A program made the position numbers and the translations under genes. Below the pieces are notes generated by a model that saw only the letters and a list, made by a program, of their open reading frames with translations, did no database searches and had not been told where the DNA came from. From contig NW_008481814.1 of assembly GCF_000365145.1 (NCBI RefSeq), positions 128,666-192,665 on the forward strand: a DNA stretch of 64,000 bases, given 5' to 3'. Positions 1 through 8,849 of this stretch are shown here, piece by piece (position 1 is the first letter of the stretch; each line of letters starts with the position of its first letter). This DNA comes from Cyphellophora europaea CBS 101466 (taxonomy: Eukaryota; Ascomycota; Eurotiomycetes; Chaetothyriales; Cyphellophoraceae).

Positions 1-533
1 TCCGCACCGGCCTTGGTCATTCGCTCAGCCTCGTCAACGTTGAAAACGTAAGGTGTGGTGAGTATGTCCAATTTGTGGGCCTCGGCAATCATCTCGACCT
101 CTTTGTCGTAGCCCATGCCAGTTTCTTCAAGATTAGCCCGGAACGTCCCATCGATGAGACCGACCGTAGGGAAGTTCTGCACGCCAGAAAAGCCCATCTC
201 CTTGAGCTGCTTGAGGAATTTCGGCATGAGTCGGAACGGGTCCGTGCCGCAAACGCCCGCTAGAACCGGTGTCTTCTGCACCACGGGCAGAACTTCTGAC
301 GCCATATCGACGACCACAGCATTGGCATCGCCGTAGGGCATGAGACCTGCAAGACTGCCTCGACCTGCCATTCGGAAGCGTCCAGAGTTATAGATGATGA
401 TTAGATCCGCACCGCCGGCTTCGATGAACTTGGCCGATAGCCCGGTACCCGCCCCAGCTCCGATGATGGGCTTGCCATCCTTGACCTGGTTCCGAAGTTG
501 AGCGAGCAACTCTGTACGCGACTGGGCAGACAT
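1..533 (-). CDS. TIM-barrel (PEP-hydrolase-like) enzyme, N-terminal part, cut by window edge
   Basis: An uninterrupted minus-strand reading frame starts at the ATG at 533 (MSAQSRTELLAQL) and runs off the left edge, giving about 177 residues without an intron. The sequence has the signature of the fungal/bacterial TIM-barrel family called PEP-hydrolase-like (PF09370): IIGAGAGTGLSAKFIEAGGAD near the start, then YNSGRFRMAGRG and GVCGTDPFR. The same domain forms the C-terminal half of plant Tm-1 proteins, whose other half is a UPF0261 domain. In fungi the two parts are often separate neighbouring genes, so a UPF0261 partner could lie beyond the left edge (inference). The substrate is not established for the family. 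The Zn2Cys6 regulator gene lies 150 bp upstream on the same strand, which suggests a linked regulator. The family call is fairly sure; the function is open. Confidence 0.8.
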   Translation of the reverse strand, partial: MSAQSRTELLAQLRNQVKDGKPIIGAGAGTGLSAKFIEAGGADLIIIYNSGRFRMAGRGSLAGLMPYGDANAVVVDMASEVLPVVQKTPVLAGVCGTDPFRLMPKFLKQLKEMGFSGVQNFPTVGLIDGTFRANLEETGMGYDKEVEMIAEAHKLDILTTPYVFNVDEAERMTKAGA

Positions 534-683
534 GATGTTGAAGGTCGTGCTGAATGAATGCTAGAAGCAGGAAGATGCGAGGACCCAGGACTCGCAGAAC
601 ACGTCACTCTACTTTGTGGTGAAGCCAGGCGGGGTTGCACCATTGGGCTCTGTGCGCTACTGTACTACTGCCTCCCTCCAATA

Positions 684-2522
684 TTATATCAGCAGCACAC
701 CGTCGAGCATCGATGCTAGGGTCAAGTTCTGCCACGATGTGCCAGAGTCAGATGTTTTGCTTCGATTCGACCAGACTTTTTCAACGACCTCGATCAGATG
801 GCTAACTGTTGCTACAGCTTTGAGGCCGTCCATGGCTCGAAAGATACGCCTGATCGAATCGACCTCCTCTTGCGTGTACGTTGCGCAACCCGTGACGCAA
901 ATGGGCCATGCCAGTGCTCTGAGCCATGCCGGGACCGTGGAAGTATCTTGATCGCAGAGATCGATAAGCAAGCTGATCGTCTCGGAAATATTGGCACGCA
1001 GTTCAGGATGGCCAAGCTGCCAGCCCGAAACCGTGGTGTACAGGTAGGCTTTAGCGGCCCGCGCCCAAATGCGATTGACGGCGTTGATGATGCTGGGTGG
1101 AGTCGGAAGTACACCAGCCAGTCCGTCAATAATAGTTGCTGGTTCCGATGTTGTCTCGGTGCGGGCTGTGTCCAGCCGGTCGATGATATGCTGCAGACGC
1201 ACTTCTAGATCTGCTCCTCGTCTAACAAGCTCTGGCATCGAAAGCCATTGGCGAGCGGTCTGCATCCGCTTCCATTCGGCAAGGGCAGCAATATCGGCTA
1301 TCATCACAAGTATCAAGTTCTCCACCCCGAAAAACAGGAGAAGATTCAGCTTCGGCGATTCAACACGTGTAAGTTCGGCAGGGCTGCACAGAATGTGGGC
1401 AAAGTGCGGTCGAAGTATCGGGGCTCGCTCTAGTGCAGTAGACGCGACGACGTCAGAAAAGACGAGCACTGCGGTGTAGAAGCGATACGAGGCCTGAGGA
1501 GGAGTCCATAAAGGTGGGTGAGGATTCTCATAGCTGACTGTTACGCTCAGCTGTTCCACCACCTTGCTCAAGCCGGTATCCGGGCCCTCGCCGAAAGAGT
1601 GATCCTCGATTATCTGGCTGGACAGCGAGACAGCCGCATCCAGGTGGGGTTTCCAGTTGTTCGTGCCAACATAAGTCTCGACTGTAAGCAGTTGAACAGT
1701 GTTCGCCAGAACCCGTGATTTCTCCAGGGCGTCCTGGCCCAGGGCACTGATTCTAACGGCCTGCAGGTCACGTTGTGCACTCTGTAGCGCGATCTCAGTC
1801 TGACGCTGTAGTAAATTGCCATCTAAGGCACCGCATACAGATTCAGTGGACCCTGGAATGACCTGCATGGTACCGAAACAGTAGGTGGCCAGTGCCACAA
1901 TGACGTGACGAAGGCAGTCGTGACTTAAGGCGATGGGCAGTATCCAGCAACGACCCCCTTCCAGCACACTTGGGCGGTGAAAAGGGTAAAGAATGGGATG
2001 GATATGGTCTATATAACTCATGAGCATGACATGCTCCAGGATAAAGTGTGGATCCGAAAGATTGTGTGAGCGAGCCCTTGAATCAGGCGATAGCTGGGTC
2101 GAGAAGCCAGCACCTGAAACTGTGCTGCTGCTGGAAGGCTGTGACTCAGTCCACGCCTGCCGTCGACCACGATCGGAGCCGACATCTGCAATCAACTCTG
2201 GTGTGGTCGATGATGGCGAGGCAGGCCGGATGGACAGCGCGACAGACTCGTCACTCTGGCCGTCGCCACCAAGTTCGTGAATAAAGCCTTGGAGCTTGGC
2301 TCCTGTCCGACGGCGATTAGCAATCAACTTGATTTTCGCCTTAACATCGGCAGCTTTGCGCTTCTGCCTGCTGCCATTGTCCATCCAGTCCGGCTTGGTC
2401 GGCTCAAAGTAGCATTCGATGCCCAGAGCACGGCAGCACTGGCATTCGGGGGCCGCGCCATCGCACTTCTTGCGGCGTAGGCGGCAGGTCCAACAGCCGT
2501 TCGACCGGCCCAAATTTGGCAT
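684..2522 (-). CDS. Zn2Cys6 transcription factor 1 (DUF3468/fungal_trans_2 type)
   Basis: A single-exon gene of 612 residues. I start it at the ATG at 2522 (MPNLGRSNGCW), because this places the zinc cluster right at the N terminus as usual; the frame stays open upstream but that part looks like leader. The binuclear cluster is complete: Cys10, 13, 20, 27, 30 and 37 with spacing C-x2-C-x6-C-x6-C-x2-C-x6-C, followed by a basic linker (RQKRKAADVKAKIKLIANRRR). The body is the helical regulatory domain, with FILEHVMLMSYIDHIHPILYP and a typical terminus ending GVLLI. It should be a nuclear, sequence-specific activator or repressor. It lies directly upstream of the TIM-barrel gene (same strand) and divergent from the NmrA-like gene, with 344 bp between the starts. 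Its target genes are unknown. Confidence 0.88.
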   Translation of the reverse strand: MPNLGRSNGCWTCRLRRKKCDGAAPECQCCRALGIECYFEPTKPDWMDNGSRQKRKAADVKAKIKLIANRRRTGAKLQGFIHELGGDGQSDESVALSIRPASPSSTTPELIADVGSDRGRRQAWTESQPSSSSTVSGAGFSTQLSPDSRARSHNLSDPHFILEHVMLMSYIDHIHPILYPFHRPSVLEGGRCWILPIALSHDCLRHVIVALATYCFGTMQVIPGSTESVCGALDGNLLQRQTEIALQSAQRDLQAVRISALGQDALEKSRVLANTVQLLTVETYVGTNNWKPHLDAAVSLSSQIIEDHSFGEGPDTGLSKVVEQLSVTVSYENPHPPLWTPPQASYRFYTAVLVFSDVVASTALERAPILRPHFAHILCSPAELTRVESPKLNLLLFFGVENLILVMIADIAALAEWKRMQTARQWLSMPELVRRGADLEVRLQHIIDRLDTARTETTSEPATIIDGLAGVLPTPPSIINAVNRIWARAAKAYLYTTVSGWQLGHPELRANISETISLLIDLCDQDTSTVPAWLRALAWPICVTGCATYTQEEVDSIRRIFRAMDGLKAVATVSHLIEVVEKVWSNRSKTSDSGTSWQNLTLASMLDGVLLI

Positions 2523-2604
2523 CGAGCAATTCTGGTGAGAGCAATTCCGGGTAGTTCTCAGTGTTCGATCGGATGATCGGTGGAGTGTGAATAAGACAAG
2601 AGTG

Positions 2605-2636
2605 AGTTGCGCGCGGACAGTTTTGCGCGCGCAACT
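2605..2636. promoter_or_regulatory. Inverted repeat in divergent promoter
   Basis: AGTTGCGCGC (2605-2614) and its exact complement GCGCGCAACT (2627-2636) flank a 12-bp spacer. The right arm lies within the 12-bp self-palindrome TTGCGCGCGCAA (2623-2634). The repeat sits in the 344-bp region between the starts of transcription factor 1 and the NmrA-like gene, 83 bp upstream of the first. It is a candidate regulator-binding site or DNA hairpin; the role is inferred from position only. Confidence 0.5.
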
Positions 2637-2866
2637 TTGTCTTGGCTTCGATAGGGCGCGAAGATCGTGATTGGCTTGCATGTGAGAAGCGAAACGAATG
2701 CAGACGAGTATCTGCAGGCATTCTCAAACAGGGCACTAGACTACGAAGGCCGCTGAATTTCTCGTATATGGAGGACTCAGGATGGATGTTTCTTCTTCGA
2801 TCACATCACTTAGCTTGGACTTCCCTTTGTATCAAGACTTCCCACCATCAAATTGTTTTGTCGAAC

Positions 2867-3672
2867 ATGGCCGGCTCTAAGATTCTTGTTCTTGGAGCAA
2901 CAGGGCCAACCGGCATCAACGTCCTCCGCGAGCTCATTCATCGAAAGTTGTCGGCAGTGGTCTACGCTCGAACTCCATCGAAAATCCCTCCAGAACTACA
3001 ATCGAGTCCCTACATTGAGGTATCATTATAATCCGTCTCCCGAAGGCTGGAAATGCAACGAATAACCTTGTGAAACAGATTATTCAAGGGGAATTCAGAG
3101 CCTCAGATGAGCCGGCTCTTTCTCGCGCGATAGCTCAGTGCTATGCCGTGATTTCGCTCATCGGCCCTGTATTAGGGGAAGTAAGAAGCTACACCCCAAC
3201 CTTTTTCGCCGATATCTACACTCAACAAGTGCTTCCATTGATGATACAACACTCGGTTCCTAGGATCCTGGCCATGAGCACAGTCTCCGTCTACAGACAA
3301 GAGGACTCATTTTCGTTCCTGCGATGGCTGAATTCACTCGTGATCCGCCTATTGTTTAGCACGGCTCAGAAAAACATGTTTGCCGTCGAAGCTGCGTTCG
3401 ACAATGACAAGCAGGCTCATGAGTTGGACTGGACTGTATATAGAATGGTCATAGTCCTGGGCGGCTGTGATGAGCAGAGTTGGCAGAAGGATAGGGCTGC
3501 CGGCGAGATGTATGCTGGCCCAGTTGGGGCCAAAGGTTTCAGTCTGCTTTCAAGAAGAGGACAGCTGGCGCGTTGGCTCGTGGACGCTGCCTTGGATAAG
3601 AATGGACAGTGGTCGCAAAAGATGCCTGCCGTGAGTCGCGTGGCTGGCGGCAAGAGCAGCAAGGCAGCTTGA
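2867..3672 (+). CDS. NmrA-like / NAD(P)H-binding Rossmann-fold protein
   Basis: Two exons, 2867-3019 and 3079-3672, with a 59-bp intron (GTATCA...AACAG) that joins in phase 0 to give 248 residues. The N terminus MAGSKILVLGATGPTGINVL contains the glycine-rich dinucleotide motif GATGPTG. A conserved AMSTVSVY segment and WTVYRMVIVLGG follow, as in the atypical short-chain dehydrogenases of the NAD(P)-binding (PF13460)/NmrA group. Members act as redox sensors, regulators or reductases; the substrate cannot be told from sequence. The C-terminal tail is short and Lys/Ser-rich. It is transcribed divergently from transcription factor 1. Without the intron the reading frame would stop at the TAA just after the donor, so splicing is required. 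Confidence 0.82.
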
Positions 3673-3795
3673 ATGCGACTCATGGCTTGTCGGGCTTGGG
3701 CGCAGATCCTGATCTTCCCAAGCGACAACATAAGAGCAAATGCCTGTCTCGTTAGAACAGCCAACACTGTAGCTCAATCCGATGATTATGACGAT

Positions 3796-3822
3796 GATGT
3801 TCCACGATGTTCCACGATGTTG
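3796..3822. repeat. Short direct repeat of TCCACGATGT
   Basis: The decamer TCCACGATGT is present twice in tandem at 3801-3820, preceded by a partial copy. It lies in the 262-bp gap between the 3' ends of the NmrA-like gene and transcription factor 2. No function is suggested. Confidence 0.6.
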
Positions 3823-3934
3823 CCGCAGCAGCGTCCCCTGCATACACCTCTCCCCGCCTCTCGCGGAAGTTATAGCAAGAGCCTGCCAAGACTTTTACTG
3901 CCTGTAGGGGATTGTGGACTGCTTCAGATTCCGC

Positions 3935-6246
3935 TCAAGGATATCCCGTTTGGAAGTTGTCCAGGGTAGAGTTGTTGAAACCAAAGAGAAGGTCATCGAA
4001 CGTGAAGTCCACGTTCCCCATCCAGCCCTGTCCAGCTGTATCTCCTGCGAAGACAGTCGGAGGGGGACCAGTAAAGCCGGCCTGATATTGGGCACTTTCT
4101 GTGGCATCTGCCTGCGCCAAGCCAGCACTTGCGCCTTGCGGCTGATCTTGCTCTCGTGCAAAGCTCTGAATGATAGCGTCCACATCCATGGTTGGCGAGA
4201 AGCCTTGTTGCCAGCTCGGATCATTGTGGCCATAATACTGCTGCTCTGCATTTGCTGGGAGTGCTGCCGGCGTGCGACTTTGCTGTGCTTCAGCGTTGGT
4301 AATTTCTAAAGCACCAGTGGTTTCCGGCAGCTCCACGTTGAGCTTCCGTGCCAGACTCTCCACGATCGTCTTGGCGCGCCTGGCGGCCCAATTCGTCTCT
4401 TGATTGATGCGGAAGACCTCCAGGCATGTAGCGAGCGATTTGTGTGCGTCGGAGCCAAGTGACCGCTTGGCAGCTATGCGAATGTGGATGGTGGAGGACA
4501 CATAGGTTGCATAAGCGATGAGGTAAGGTGCGCGTCGGATTGAGAAGGCCTCGTGGTATAGTCGCAGGATTTGTACGATGGCTGTGGCTGCATTGGCACA
4601 CACAAGGAGAGAGTTGACGGTGATTGAGCGCGCGTTGCTGTGGAGGTGTCCGTCGGAAACAAATGGTCGATGAAGCAGGATGAGCAGAACGTTGTACATC
4701 GCCCTGCAATAAAGTCAGACACAGAAGATAGTAACAAGCAACAACCACTGACATGAGGGACAGCACGTGTGGCGGTGGTATAACAGGCGGTGGCTTCGAG
4801 GGTTCGAGCTTCAGGTGTTGGGGCAGCTGACCATACCAGTCTCGTAGCCGAGAGTCGAGTTTCTTCTGAAGCTCGGACAGTTCGTCTGGTGACTTATCGA
4901 AGGTGGCTTCGGCGTAGATGTTGTTAAGAATGCCGTTCATGATGACGGACAACTGGCATAGGCCGGTGAAGGTGCTAACACTGTAGGCCGGGCTCCCAGG
5001 ATAGAATTCTTGGGCGGTCCGATCGTATGCAAATGGCATCCAATGTTCGTACTCTTCGTAGGTATCGAGAAAGGATATCGGGACCCGAGTGTCACTTTCC
5101 TGGAGTGAAACAGGACGCCCTTGATACAAGCTCTGCATTTTGTCGACCACTATGTACTGTCAGTAAGGTCGTGCGTCTAAATGTCTGCTCACCGAGCTCA
5201 CCAAATGCTCCCCAGAACACCCGCCTCCTAATCTCCAAGTCCTCGTCAGAGAGCCGGATGGTGCCTTGCAGAGCTGAGGTATCAGCATGAATCCCCAAAT
5301 CAATCAACATCCTAAATGCAATCCCAGCATACAGCCAGGCGGCGCTTCTTTCATCACCAAGCGCGAATAACGATTGTGCCATGACCAACAGCGCCTGTAT
5401 AGTGGTAATCTCACTCGAGTCGAGCGCGCTTCCCAGGAGCTCTTTCACCCGCTGTCTGTATTTCCAGCCGGCTGTTCGCACTTGTTCAGGATCCTTCCGT
5501 ACCTCAAGCCGGGGACTGAATTTCGACGCGCCAAAATAGATCGCGTTCAGCAGGATCTTAGAGAAGTAAGGACCATTACATGCCATATCCCGCATGAAGG
5601 CTGGCCGATAAGTGATGCAGAATGAATGGTGCTGTCTGTTCCAATGGAGGTTCAGCAGGTGCATACCCAGCTCTGGTTCCACGCCATCGAAGTCGAGAGC
5701 TCCTTGCTGAAACTTCATTGTCTCGAGCTGCCGTTGCTGAGCAGCCTCCGCAACGAGAGCCTTTTGCACCCAGTCCAATGGCATGCGCGGACCTTGATTG
5801 GCCGGCACACGAGGCTCTTGAACATTGTCCTCAAACAAGGCGCTGGTGCGGCCGTGGTAGCTAGAAATGCCATTGGGAGAGAATACGATTCTCGATATAG
5901 ATCGCTGCTGCTCGACAGGTGACTCAGGTGGCGGCAGTCCAGGTCCTAATGCCACAATATTGCCATCAATTCCAGCAGGACCTAGTCCAGACTGACTGTC
6001 GTCTGACCTTGCGCTCTTCCGCTGCTTGGCCTGAACCCGTGAAGGTCTTGGCCGGCTTTTCAGCCTCTCAACCTCATCAACAGGCTCGAAGACACATGTC
6101 TTACCGTACTGTCGGCAGTTGGAACATACCGGTCGTTCATTGTTGCACCGGATCTTTCGCCTTCGACAGAACGCACATGCCTCTGACACCCGTCTCCGTG
6201 GGGCACCAGATGCTGTGGTCGCGTGTGGCAAGTTGGTTCTCATCAA
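3935..6246 (-). CDS. Zn2Cys6 transcription factor 2 (fungal_trans type), putative pathway regulator
   Basis: Three exons on the minus strand: 6246-5202, 5149-4753 and 4703-3935, with introns of 52 and 49 bp, giving 736 residues. The zinc cluster is Cys24, 27, 34, 41, 44 and 51 (C-x2-C-x6-C-x6-C-x2-C-x6-C). The middle homology region (PF04082) spans roughly residues 200-500, with RRRVFWGAF joining VVDKMQSLYQGRPVSLQE across intron 1, exactly as conserved in the family. Intron 2 joins LSLM to AMYNVLLILLHRPF. The acidic, Gln/Ala-rich C terminus (FTFDDLLFGFNN) could be an activation domain. The gene is divergent from the PrpF-family gene, with 552 bp between starts; that region holds four CGGGTAC/GTACCCG half-sites. 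CGG-containing sites are typical for this class, so it is the best candidate regulator of the neighbouring isomerase, carrier and MFS genes (inference). Confidence 0.88.
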
Positions 6247-6391
6247 GGTACCCGTGGCTGAAGCACCTGGACCTTGTTGTAGCCAACAGTGGCTGCGCCC
6301 GCGGCAATATCTACGGGCACAAGCAAGCTTGGGAACGCATTGAGAAGACCCAACGGGTGTGATGAGAAAGAAAACGAAGCTGGATTATCCG

Positions 6392-6402
6392 CGGGACGAC
6401 CG
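6392..6402. promoter_or_regulatory. CGG-N5-CCG candidate Zn2Cys6 site
   Basis: CGGGACGACCG is an inverted CGG pair with a 5-bp spacer, the layout bound by many dimeric Zn2Cys6 proteins. It lies 146 bp upstream of the transcription factor 2 start and 397 bp upstream of PrpF, so it could serve autoregulation. The assignment is by pattern only. Confidence 0.35.
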
Positions 6403-6442
6403 GGTGTCATGGTCTGTTGGAGAAACGGCAGGGGTCGACCGC

Positions 6443-6457
6443 GTACCCGACGGGTAC
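6443..6457. promoter_or_regulatory. 15-bp palindrome GTACCCG-A-CGGGTAC
   Basis: Two 7-bp arms (6443-6449 and 6451-6457) are exact inverted copies around one base. The arms are the heptamer that also occurs singly ahead of the PrpF, carrier and MFS genes. The core is an everted CCG/CGG pair, compatible with a Zn2Cys6 dimer. The site lies midway in the divergent promoter between transcription factor 2 and PrpF. Confidence 0.55.
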
Positions 6458-6559
6458 TATCTTGGCGTGCGGTGCTGCCGGAGCATTGAAGACCCAGCGG
6501 CAACCCCCATCCGCCTTGGCGAGATGATATCCCCGGTCGCAGTCTGGCGGAATGCTTCA

Positions 6560-6566
6560 CGGGTAC
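6560..6566. promoter_or_regulatory. CGGGTAC motif upstream of PrpF gene
   Basis: A single heptamer copy in the context TTCACGGGTACGTGAC, 233 bp upstream of the PrpF start. The flanks TCACG and CGTGA are themselves complementary, which gives a partly palindromic site. Confidence 0.4.
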
Positions 6567-6696
6567 GTGACAAGCGAGTCGCGGTATCTTGACATGAGGA
6601 ACTTACTACAAGCTCCTGATGGCGGCGAATGCCCGAGCATGCCTGCCGAAGCCACCCCAATATCGCTCCACAACGGGGGCGGGATGAGCCTGTACT

Positions 6697-6703
6697 GTAC
6701 CCG
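6697..6703. promoter_or_regulatory. GTACCCG motif upstream of PrpF gene
   Basis: A heptamer copy in the imperfect palindrome GTACCCGGGGTAAC (6697-6710), 96 bp upstream of the PrpF start. It is the copy nearest to the gene. Confidence 0.4.
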
Positions 6704-6798
6704 GGGTAACTACAAAGACCGGGGTTAGAGAGGTCTGACTGCCAATACGCCGTGGCAAAGATATTTTGATCGTCTTCAGGGAAAGATGCGTTGTGTTC

Positions 6799-8220
6799 AT
6801 GGCAAGACCACTCAGTAAAGCACTGTTCAAAGCCAATTCTGCCCGCCAGCGTGCAAGTCTCGCAACAGCAGCAAGTAGCAGCTTCGACCAGCCTGTTGCG
6901 ACTCATAGTTGGCCTTCTTCAATCATAGCCACTATGGCAATTCCAGAACCGGCACCGAGCCAACGAATATGTCGGAGACACAAACTGCCAGCGTCGCTCA
7001 TGCGTGCGGGCACATCCAGAGGCCTCTTCATTCACCGGAAATATCTGCCTGCCTCTCAAGACGATTGGAAGCCGTGGATTCTAGCCGCCATGGGGTCTAA
7101 GAACAACGATGCAAGGCAGATTGACGGTGTGGGTGGTGCCACTTCCACGACGTCGAAGGTATGCGTTGTTTCTCCTTCCACGAGGCCGGGTATCGACGTC
7201 GACTATACCTTTATACAAGTCGCCGTTGGAAAGGAAAGCCTAGATTTTAGCGGAAATTGTGGAAACATGGCTAGCGGTATTGGTCCTTTCGCAGTCGAAG
7301 AAGGGCTTGTCAAGGCGCAGCCTGGAAATCCGCAGCTCGACATTTCGATATACAACACCAATACTGGGAAACGGCTGATTGAGACCGTGGAGATCGATGA
7401 AGAGGGCCACTATTTCGACGAGGGTCAATACACAATGCCAGGAGTCAAGACACCGGGGAGCGAAGTCAAGGTCGCTTTCGTGGACCCTGCAGGAAGCATG
7501 AGCGGAGCATTGTTTCCAACTGGTCTTCGAGAGGAGCAATTGGTGGTTGCCAGTCCCCGAAACGGAGTGCTTCCTTTCCAGGTGTCGGTCAGCCTAGTGG
7601 ATGCGGCCAACCCTTTCGTGCTGGTTGATTCACTCTCGATGCCTGGCGGACTCACTGTTGGCTCCGATACTTACCTAGACCTTGTCGAAGATATTCGGAG
7701 AGCAGGCGCAGTCCAGATGGGTCTGGCAACGGACATAGGTTCAGCGGCACAGGTGAAGGGCACACCGAAGCTTGCTTTTATATCCGCTGCTCAACCTTCT
7801 ACGGATGGACATCGCCCAACCGACGTATTTGTTGCAGCGATGAGCATGCAGAAGCCTCACCCTAGTCTACAGCTGACTGGAGCTGTGTGCATTGGCGCGG
7901 CGGCCTGTATGCCAGGCACGGTAGTTTCCAAGGCGGCTGAAGGCAGTCAGCGACTGAGCGGTCTGCTAACACCAGATGGGTCTGAGGGTTCGGGCGCCGA
8001 GAGTGATGACTCTGGGAAAAGCGACTTGATCACTGAACGCAACGAATCTGGGTTATTTGGGCCGAATAAGCGGAAGATACGGCTTGCGCATGCAAGCGGC
8101 CAGATTGAGGTCGAAGTCAAGCTACGCATGGGCTCGGAGGGTGAGATGATGGTAGAGAGTTGTAGTGTCTCACGGACCGCACGCAAGATCTTCGATGGCC
8201 AAGTATTGATCAACCTATAG
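6799..8220 (+). CDS. PrpF-family isomerase (aconitate/methylitaconate isomerase-like)
   Basis: A single exon of 473 residues. Family landmarks are RAGTSRGLF (residues 69-77), IDGVGGATSTTSK (109-120), SGNCGNMASGIGPFAVEEGL (151-170) and a late RLAHASG. PrpF proteins have two diaminopimelate-epimerase-like lobes and move a double bond in unsaturated tricarboxylates: aconitate in methylcitrate pathways, and cis- to trans-aconitate for the Ustilago itaconate enzyme Adi1. I start at the ATG at 6799. It adds about 60 residues ahead of the core, rich in Arg, Ser and Ala with no acidic residue in the first 29, which looks like a mitochondrial presequence; the internal ATG at 6934 would give a cytosolic form. 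Downstream on the same strand are the mitochondrial tricarboxylate carrier and an MFS transporter. The family call is firm; aconitate as substrate is inference. Confidence 0.88.
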   Translation: MARPLSKALFKANSARQRASLATAASSSFDQPVATHSWPSSIIATMAIPEPAPSQRICRRHKLPASLMRAGTSRGLFIHRKYLPASQDDWKPWILAAMGSKNNDARQIDGVGGATSTTSKVCVVSPSTRPGIDVDYTFIQVAVGKESLDFSGNCGNMASGIGPFAVEEGLVKAQPGNPQLDISIYNTNTGKRLIETVEIDEEGHYFDEGQYTMPGVKTPGSEVKVAFVDPAGSMSGALFPTGLREEQLVVASPRNGVLPFQVSVSLVDAANPFVLVDSLSMPGGLTVGSDTYLDLVEDIRRAGAVQMGLATDIGSAAQVKGTPKLAFISAAQPSTDGHRPTDVFVAAMSMQKPHPSLQLTGAVCIGAAACMPGTVVSKAAEGSQRLSGLLTPDGSEGSGAESDDSGKSDLITERNESGLFGPNKRKIRLAHASGQIEVEVKLRMGSEGEMMVESCSVSRTARKIFDGQVLINL

Positions 8221-8575
8221 ATGGCGTGTGAAGATAGATACCCGGTAGGTAGGTGTACAATTTGCATCAAACCACGCGTGTTCGCTGCTTGTCTTGGCGC
8301 CAAGCAAGATATTGACTCAACTTCGAAGTGTCTCAACGTTCGTTGAAGCGGAATACTCGGTCTCTACGGTCACGATCTCAATCATGGACCTGAGCATCAT
8401 CCTAAGTAGAAGTTGTCTAGTTCTGGTACGCATGAGTCTCGCGCTGTTGCGTACTATGTTGCCGGCCACGGGTGAGCGGGCGTTGTTCGGACGGCTACCT
8501 AATTGAGCTCAACTCGGGATTTGGGTCTCTGCGGAATCAAGTCTTGTAAGCAATATTTTGACCGCTGGTGATCCG

Positions 8576-8582
8576 CGGGTAC
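8576..8582. promoter_or_regulatory. CGGGTAC motif upstream of carrier gene
   Basis: A heptamer copy in the context CCGCGGGTACAGTAC, 268 bp upstream of the carrier start. Confidence 0.4.
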
Positions 8583-8681
8583 AGTACTCGCTGGCTAAGT
8601 CGCAGCACCTTTTCCCCTGAGGCTACTGATGGCACTAGGTCGTCCGCGCTCTTGTTCTTGGCGCGTACCTTGCAGCTCCAG

Positions 8682-8688
8682 CGGGTAC
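8682..8688. promoter_or_regulatory. CGGGTAC motif upstream of carrier gene
   Basis: A second heptamer copy, in the context CCAGCGGGTACGAAAG, 162 bp upstream of the carrier start. Confidence 0.4.
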
Positions 8689-8849
8689 GAAAGATGGCAG
8701 TACACGGCGCGTCGCGTGTGGATCTCTGGCGTCTTAATGGGAATCATACAAACTACCATGTCATTCTCACCACCAGCTAGGTTTGCGTTCCCTACAGCAG
8801 CATTTCCTAGTACCACACCATAGTCCACATCGCTGCTAGCACACGCAAA

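Larger units (their letters stand above)
8221..8849. other. Intergenic region, promoter of the carrier gene
   Basis: No coding sequence is convincing in these 629 bp. The stretch holds two CGGGTAC motifs within 275 bp of the carrier start. Confidence 0.6.
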
